Shown here: one piece after another, positions 6,302 through 9,827 of the stretch
Numbering within the stretch: position 1 is the stretch's first letter
Layout of the letters: each line of letters opens with the position of its first letter
NCBI GenBank assembly: GCA_021826485.1
Contig: JAKAZX010000124.1
Location: 1 to 9,827, forward strand
Source of the DNA: Pseudomonadota bacterium
GTDB lineage: Bacteria > Pseudomonadota > Alphaproteobacteria > Acetobacterales > Acetobacteraceae
DNA: 9,827 bases
Reading direction: 5' to 3'
Program-made: the position numbers and the translations under genes
Notes under the pieces: model-generated
Told to the model about the DNA's origin: nothing
Databases searched by the model: none
The model's input: only the letters and a program-made list of their open reading frames with translations

Positions 6302-6700
6302 TCAGACGGCGATCGCCCGCGGCTCCATCGCGCGGCTGGTGCCGCTGCTGCGTACGCTGGCGGACTGGCGCGAGGCCTCGTCCAGCAGGCCGCGCAACTG
6401 CTCCATGAACGCGTCGCCCTCGGCGGTGCGGGAGACGATGATGCTGCGGCGGTCGCGCGGGTCCTGCAGGCGGCGGGCGAACTGGAACTCCTCCAGCCGG
6501 TCGAGCGCGCGGGTGATCGCCGGCTTCGCCACCGCCAGCCGCGCCGCCAGCCCGCGCACCGTGTGCGGCCCTTCTTCCAGATAACAGATCAGCATCACGC
6601 CCAACTGACGCGCCGTCATGTCCGGCCCTTCGCGGCGGACCAGACTGACCACGGTATCGCGCAGGATGTTGGTCAGGCGCATCGGCTGGTTCAGCGACAT
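6302..6700 (-). CDS. MarR family transcriptional regulator
   Basis: 132 residues from the ATG at 6698-6700 (MSLNQPMRLTNILRDTVV). This is a cytoplasmic dimeric winged-helix repressor type that usually responds to phenolic or other small ligands or oxidation. The order is: N-terminal dimerisation helix; MTARQLGVMLICYLEE helix; HTVRGLAARLAVAKPAITRALDRLEE helix-turn-helix with recognition helix about 70-85; the wing FARRLQDPRDRRSIIVSRTAEG with the family DPRDRR motif; and a C-terminal dimerisation helix (DAFMEQLRGLLDEA). The tail is short and low-complexity. The frame extends upstream to 6742 and 6787; I prefer 6700 because the protein begins conventionally there and because the 6742 ATG lies inside an 18-bp dyad that looks like its operator. 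The gene is divergent from the FkbM-like gene, a possible target alongside autoregulation. Confidence 0.92.
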   Translation of the reverse strand: MSLNQPMRLTNILRDTVVSLVRREGPDMTARQLGVMLICYLEEGPHTVRGLAARLAVAKPAITRALDRLEEFQFARRLQDPRDRRSIIVSRTAEGDAFMEQLRGLLDEASRQSASVRSSGTSRAMEPRAIAV

Positions 6701-6738
6701 CGGGGCCCCCACAGCACCCGGCGTCGGCCGGGCAAATG

Positions 6739-6756
6739 ACATTCTCGCGATAATGT
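6739..6756. promoter_or_regulatory. Candidate MarR operator (18-bp dyad)
   Basis: ACATTCTCGCGATAATGT reads the same on both strands except for one position pair (C6744/T6751): arms ACATT and AATGT around the centre TCGCGA. Its size and symmetry match MarR-family operators, and it lies 38 bp upstream of the preferred marR start, 126 bp upstream of the divergent FkbM-like gene, in locally AT-rich DNA. GATAAT-like hexamers at 6749 and 6772 could be -10 elements towards the FkbM-like gene, but no good -35 is visible. Confidence 0.6.
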
Positions 6757-6882
6757 GGCATAGGTGGAAAAGATAATCCAGACGCATTTATTGCCGGACC
6801 CGTGCGGCCTGGGGGGTTCGGCCGTGCTCGCCAAGCCGGGTGAAATGCCGGATGCTGCGGGGCGAAAGGAACCACCCCGCCG

Positions 6883-8193
6883 ATGTCTCAGCCGGACCCG
6901 TTCAGCGCCCTCGCCCCGCCGCCGCCCGAACCCGCGCCGCCGCCGCCCCCGCCACCGCCGGCCCCGTGGGGACGCAAGGCCGAACTGGAAGCGGCCATGG
7001 CACAGGCCCCGCGGGACGTTGGCCTGCGCGCCGAGTATTTCGACCATCTGACCCAGCTTGCCGGAACGCAGACCGGGCTGCACTGGGCCTTGCTGCCGGA
7101 GGTCGGGGCGCCACTGTGGTTCCGGGCCGGCACGCCGGACATCAGCGCGATGGCGCACGCGTTCCGCGACGACGGCTACGCCCTGCCCGGGCTGACGGCG
7201 ACGCCGCTGCGCATCCTGGTGATCGGCGCCTATGCCGGCTACTCGGCGGTGGCACTCGCCCGCCACCATCCGCGCGCCCATCTGCTGTGTGCCGACCCGA
7301 TGGGCGACAACGTGCGGCTGATGGCGATGAACACCCTGCCCTGGCGGCGCATCCGCCCGGTGCAGGCGGCGCTGTGGCACACGCCGGGAACGCTCGCCCC
7401 GCTCGGGCGGTACCAGGCGGACTGGGCGGTGCGCCTGTCCGATGAGGTGCTGCAGGAGGATCGCACGATCCCCGCCACCACGGTTCCCGATCTGCTGGGC
7501 CAGCACGGCTGGCCGAATGCCGACATGGTGGTGTGCGACGCGGCCGGGTCGGAGCGGGAAATCTTCGCCAATGCGCTGGCCCCGTGGCTGCGCCGGGTGG
7601 ATACGGTGCTGGTGCGCAGCTACGAACAGCTCGCGCCGGGCGGTGCCGCCTATATCGCCGCCTGCTTCCCCGCCGAGGTGTTCGGCCGCCGGCCGCATGG
7701 CGGCTTCGACCTGTTCGAGCGGCGGAAGCCCTACACCGCGATGCAGGAAACCCCGCCGGAGGTGACGCTGATCCGCGCCGAGCCGGGCGGCGCGCCGTTC
7801 CACGTGCAGGATTTGCAGCCGCATGGCTGGGGCTTCTTCGTGTTCGACGGCACCAGTTGCCAGGTCCACCCGAACCCCCCCGGCGGCCCGCCGGCCCGCG
7901 TGGTGTTCCCGCTGACGCTGTCCGGGCAGCAGCGATTCGCGGCCGGCCTGTGGCATGCCGGGCCACCGCACAGCAGCACCGTGCAGTTCACCGCCCGCAT
8001 CCTCCGTGAGGACGGCGGCGTGATCGGGACCGCGCAGGCGGAGCTGCGCGGCTGGAAGCGCGACCGGCTGAGCTTCGAGATTCCGGACGGCGCGCGGGGC
8101 AAGGCGTTCGCGATGCTGGAAACCGCGATGGCGGAGGGTGCGGCCAACAACCAGATGGCCTGGGCGCGCTGGATCGACCCGCGGATTACGTGA
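6883..8193 (+). CDS. FkbM-like methyltransferase-fold protein with polyproline N-terminus and extra C-terminal domain
   Basis: 436 residues. Residues 12-28 are a proline tract with eight consecutive prolines (19-26), a likely flexible linker and an EF-P-dependent translation stretch. Residues ~100-250 show a SAM-binding Rossmann pattern: motif I VIGAYAGYSAVALA (G115-x-x-x-G119), an acidic end of strand 2 at LLCADP (D138), and DMVVCDAAGSERE (D219-G222-E224), which parallels the FkbM-family D-x-x-G-x-E stretch. Methyl transfer to a sugar or lipid-linked glycan is the family expectation; the substrate is not inferable. The last ~125 residues (from WGFFVFDG) look beta-rich and are not part of a minimal FkbM domain; I cannot name them. 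The ATG is preceded by AAAGGAA about 9 nt upstream. The protein has no signal peptide. It is divergent from marR and shares the putative operator region. Confidence 0.75.
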   Translation: MSQPDPFSALAPPPPEPAPPPPPPPPAPWGRKAELEAAMAQAPRDVGLRAEYFDHLTQLAGTQTGLHWALLPEVGAPLWFRAGTPDISAMAHAFRDDGYALPGLTATPLRILVIGAYAGYSAVALARHHPRAHLLCADPMGDNVRLMAMNTLPWRRIRPVQAALWHTPGTLAPLGRYQADWAVRLSDEVLQEDRTIPATTVPDLLGQHGWPNADMVVCDAAGSEREIFANALAPWLRRVDTVLVRSYEQLAPGGAAYIAACFPAEVFGRRPHGGFDLFERRKPYTAMQETPPEVTLIRAEPGGAPFHVQDLQPHGWGFFVFDGTSCQVHPNPPGGPPARVVFPLTLSGQQRFAAGLWHAGPPHSSTVQFTARILREDGGVIGTAQAELRGWKRDRLSFEIPDGARGKAFAMLETAMAEGAANNQMAWARWIDPRIT

Positions 8194-8291
8194 ACAGCGC
8201 GTGGAATGCTTGTACACCCCATGTTACAGCAAGTATCTGACGTGCAATTAACCTCGCCGTAGCGGCCCAGAGACGCCTCGTGGTGCGAAAC

Positions 8292-8312
8292 TCCTCCTGC
8301 GCCAACGGAGGA
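8292..8312 (+). promoter_or_regulatory. Hairpin sequestering the ribosome-binding site of the small ORF
   Basis: TCCTCC (8292-8297) is the exact complement of GGAGGA (8307-8312), the ribosome-binding site of the ATG at 8320, with a 9-nt loop. In the mRNA this 6-bp stem would cover the whole Shine-Dalgarno sequence, so it could restrain translation. It is short, and chance pairing is possible. In the 126-bp gap before this gene (8194-8319) I see no convincing promoter or terminator. Confidence 0.3.
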
Positions 8313-8319
8313 CGAAGCG

Positions 8320-8523
8320 ATGTGCCAGGACGGCCTGCGTCCCCTCAGCTTTGAGACGCTGCTGACCGATCCGCTGGTGCGGATGATGATGGCGGCCGAC
8401 GGCGTCACGCCGCATGAGCTGATTGCCCCGCTGCTCGCCGCCCGCAATGCGGTGGCGGCGCGCGAGCGGGTCGCGTTCAGCGCCGCGCTGGCAGCTCCTT
8501 GCGCCATGAGTGCTCAGGCCTGA
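8320..8523 (+). CDS. Small hypothetical protein (67 aa)
   Basis: ATG at 8320 preceded by GGAGGA with a 7-nt gap, one of the better ribosome-binding sites in the window, opening a 67-codon frame. The protein begins MCQDGLRPLSFETLLTDPLV and continues RMMMAADGVTPHELIAPLLA, a compact amphipathic, helix-rich composition rather than the Arg/Pro-rich noise of the shadow frames. There is no signal peptide or membrane segment. I recognise no named family, although similar short proteins with a DPLVRxxMxxDGV stretch occur, as far as I recall, in related alphaproteobacteria. Its last 47 bp overlap the 3' end of the convergent epimerase gene, so the C-terminus may be shorter in relatives. A hairpin covering its ribosome-binding site suggests possible translational control. 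Confidence 0.6.
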   Translation: MCQDGLRPLSFETLLTDPLVRMMMAADGVTPHELIAPLLAARNAVAARERVAFSAALAAPCAMSAQA

Positions 8524-9373
8524 AGCCGAGCATCTCGCGGGCGCGGCGGTTGGACAGCAGCGTTTCATACTCGCCCAGCGGGCGCGTCACCCGCACGTTC
8601 GGGTAGAAGCGGCGCAGCAGTTCCGCCGTTGGCAGGTCGGACGAACAGTCGTCCTGCGCCGCGTTGAACACCTGATAGCCCAACCCGTCGGTGCGGATCG
8701 CGCGCAGCACCAACTGCCCCAGGTCGCGCGCGTCGATATAGCTCCACATGATCCGCTTGCGGCCTTCGGGATTGGCGAAGAAGGCCGGGAAGTTGGCGTA
8801 TTCGTGCGGTTCGATGACGTTGCCGATGCGGATCGCGTAGATGTCGGCGCCGCTGCGCGTGGCGAACGACTTGGCCGTCGCCTCGTTGCAGATTTTCGAC
8901 AGCGCGTAGCTGTCCGGCGGATCGACCGGATACTCCTCATCCAGCGGCAGATAGGCCGGGTCGCGCGGCTCGTGGCTGAACACCAGCCCGAACGTGGTTT
9001 CCGACGACGCGATGATCACCTTGCGGATGCCGAGCGTCACCGCCGCCTCGATGACGTTGTAGGTGCCCATCGTGTTGATGCGGAACACCTCGTTGTCCGG
9101 CGTGATCATGATGCGCGGGATCGCCGCGAAATGCACCACCGCATCCGGCTTCTGCGGCCGCAGCGAGGGATCGAACTCGCGCAGCCCCATGTAGGACGAC
9201 AGCGCGTTGAACACCTGCCCCGAATCGGTGATGTCGGTGATCAGCGTGCGCACCTTGGGATGGTCGAGCGGCGTGCGGTCCAGGTTGAGCACCTGGCAGC
9301 CGTTCTCCACCAGGTATTTCACCACATGCCGCCCGGCCTTGCCGCTGCCGCCAGTGAACATGACGCGGGTCAT
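8477..9373 (-). CDS. NAD-dependent epimerase/dehydratase family protein (extended SDR)
   Basis: 298 residues, cytoplasmic. The N-terminal nucleotide-binding loop is TGGSGKAG (7-14) after strand MTRVMF, with an acidic residue ending strand 2 (LNLDRT) for NAD ribose binding. DAVVHFAAIP, the catalytic serine region IIASSETTFG (S123/S124) and YALSK (Y156, K160) complete the extended-SDR active site, followed by YAIRIGNVIEP and WSYIDARDLGQLVLRAI. Length fits short extended SDRs such as nucleotide-sugar epimerases and uronate dehydrogenases; substrate specificity cannot be read out, and I would not call it galE. The ATG at 9371-9373 has GGAGGA about 6 nt upstream. The gene is divergent from the GNAT gene (62-bp gap with a hairpin) and its 3' end overlaps the small ORF on the other strand. 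Confidence 0.93.
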   Translation of the reverse strand: MTRVMFTGGSGKAGRHVVKYLVENGCQVLNLDRTPLDHPKVRTLITDITDSGQVFNALSSYMGLREFDPSLRPQKPDAVVHFAAIPRIMITPDNEVFRINTMGTYNVIEAAVTLGIRKVIIASSETTFGLVFSHEPRDPAYLPLDEEYPVDPPDSYALSKICNEATAKSFATRSGADIYAIRIGNVIEPHEYANFPAFFANPEGRKRIMWSYIDARDLGQLVLRAIRTDGLGYQVFNAAQDDCSSDLPTAELLRRFYPNVRVTRPLGEYETLLSNRRAREMLGFRPEHSWRKELPARR

Positions 9374-9395
9374 CGCGATCCTCCGTTTGTCTGGT

Positions 9396-9412
9396 GCCGC
9401 TTGGCAAGCGGC
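9396..9412. promoter_or_regulatory. Perfect dyad in the epimerase/GNAT divergent gap
   Basis: GCCGCTT (9396-9402) and AAGCGGC (9406-9412) are exact inverted repeats separated by GGC. The 17-bp dyad lies in the 62-bp gap between two divergent starts, so it could be a shared operator; it is too GC-rich to rule out chance. Confidence 0.3.
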
Positions 9413-9435
9413 GCTGCCGGTGCCACCAAGCGTGC

Positions 9436-9827
9436 ATGGCGATCGCGGTCAAGTTCTTCACCGGCGCGGCCATGCGCCCCCACCTGCCGGCGCTGGCGCG
9501 GCTGCGCGTGACCGTGTTCCGCGAATACCCCTATCTCTACGACGGGACGGAGGCGGGGGAACAGGCGCATCTCGCCCATTTCGCCGCGAGCCCGTTGGCC
9601 GGCATGGCGGTGGCCTTCGATGACGCCGGGGAGGCCGTCGGCTGCTCCACCTGCCTGCCCCTGCCGGATGCCGGGGCGGCGATGCTGGCGCCGTTCCTGG
9701 CGACGGGTCTGTTGCCGGAGCGATATTTCTACTTCGGCGAGTCGGTGCTGCTGAAACGGCATCGCCGAGGGGGGGTAGGTGGCGAATTTTTCGCTCACCG
9801 TGAAGCCCATGCGCGGGCGGTGTCCGC
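9436..9827 (+). CDS. GNAT family N-acetyltransferase (3' end beyond the window)
   Basis: Open frame from the ATG at 9436 through the window end (130 complete codons). It starts MAIAVKFFTGAAMRPHLPAL and has LRVTVFREYPYLYDGT, a segment typical of a subgroup of GNAT proteins, then GEAVGCSTCLPLP (strand pair), RYFYFGESVLL (strand 4) and the acetyl-CoA-binding motif A R-R-G-G-V-G followed by GEFFAHREAHARA. GNAT enzymes transfer the acetyl group of acetyl-CoA to an amine; the acceptor is unknown. The C-terminal strand and helix lie outside. No strong ribosome-binding site precedes the ATG; an in-frame GTG at 9394 is an alternative but would overlap the epimerase leader. A run of seven G (9769-9775) falls in motif A; the protein reads correctly on both sides, so the frame is intact here. 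Confidence 0.87.
   Translation, partial: MAIAVKFFTGAAMRPHLPALARLRVTVFREYPYLYDGTEAGEQAHLAHFAASPLAGMAVAFDDAGEAVGCSTCLPLPDAGAAMLAPFLATGLLPERYFYFGESVLLKRHRRGGVGGEFFAHREAHARAVS

Noticed and set aside
6691..8217. 508-codon minus-strand frame, longer than the gene opposite it
   Set aside because: Arg/His/Gly-rich low-complexity translation; the plus-strand frame has a Rossmann motif series and a ribosome-binding site.
8510..9511. 333-codon plus-strand frame opposite the epimerase
   Set aside because: Shadow of the extended-SDR gene; biased composition without motifs.
9370..9810. 146-codon minus-strand frame at the right end
   Set aside because: It is antisense to the GNAT gene, whose open frame to the window edge shows the acetyl-CoA motif.
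1..9827. CRISPR array, tRNA, rRNA, transposase or toxin-antitoxin pair
   Set aside because: No regularly spaced repeats, no cloverleaf-like conserved arms, no DDE-type or recombinase protein and no paired small genes were found on either strand.

Overview
The window is GC-rich (about two-thirds GC by eye) chromosomal DNA of a Gram-negative bacterium. Lipoprotein and Tat-like signals, a family 9 glycosyltransferase, proteobacterial-style xylose isomerase, MarR and epimerase proteins, and an intergenic palindrome common in alphaproteobacteria all point to an alphaproteobacterium. The MarR and MFS sequences look to me most like Acetobacteraceae/Rhodospirillales homologues, but that placement is inference. 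I see no rRNA, tRNA, CRISPR array, transposase or phage gene. Several antisense open frames, some longer than the real genes, are GC-driven shadows.

Layout. Positions 1-587 hold the 3' part of a classical SDR sugar/polyol dehydrogenase. It converges on xylose isomerase xylA (688-1995, minus), and a 16-bp near-perfect hairpin/repeat lies between them. This looks like a carbohydrate-catabolism locus cut by the window edge. The xylA leader contains a 12-bp palindrome and a possible small leader ORF whose stop overlaps the xylA start.

Positions 2165-5320 form a block with more AT-rich gaps and more mixed codon use. It holds a small secreted protein with a heavy-metal-associated (HMA) fold pattern but no metal-binding cysteines (2279-2632, plus). 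Opposite it is a two-gene minus-strand operon of a family 9 glycosyltransferase followed by an MFS transporter (5186 to 2629). The HMA-like and MFS genes share the tetranucleotide CTAG as overlapping stop codons.

Positions 5319-6262 carry a Gly-rich lipoprotein and a Tat-like exported SnoaL/ester-cyclase-like protein. A MarR regulator (6302-6700, minus) has an 18-bp dyad upstream, a good autoregulatory operator candidate. Divergent from it is a large FkbM-like methyltransferase-fold protein with a polyproline N-terminus and an unassigned C-terminal domain (6883-8193).

Positions 8320-9827 carry a small conserved-looking ORF overlapping the 3' end of an NAD-dependent epimerase/dehydratase (8477-9373, minus). 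A GNAT acetyltransferase starts divergently at 9436 and runs off the end.

No single complete known system is present. The parts most worth a second look are the cysteine-less HMA protein facing the glycosyltransferase/MFS pair, the MarR operator, and the fused FkbM-like protein.
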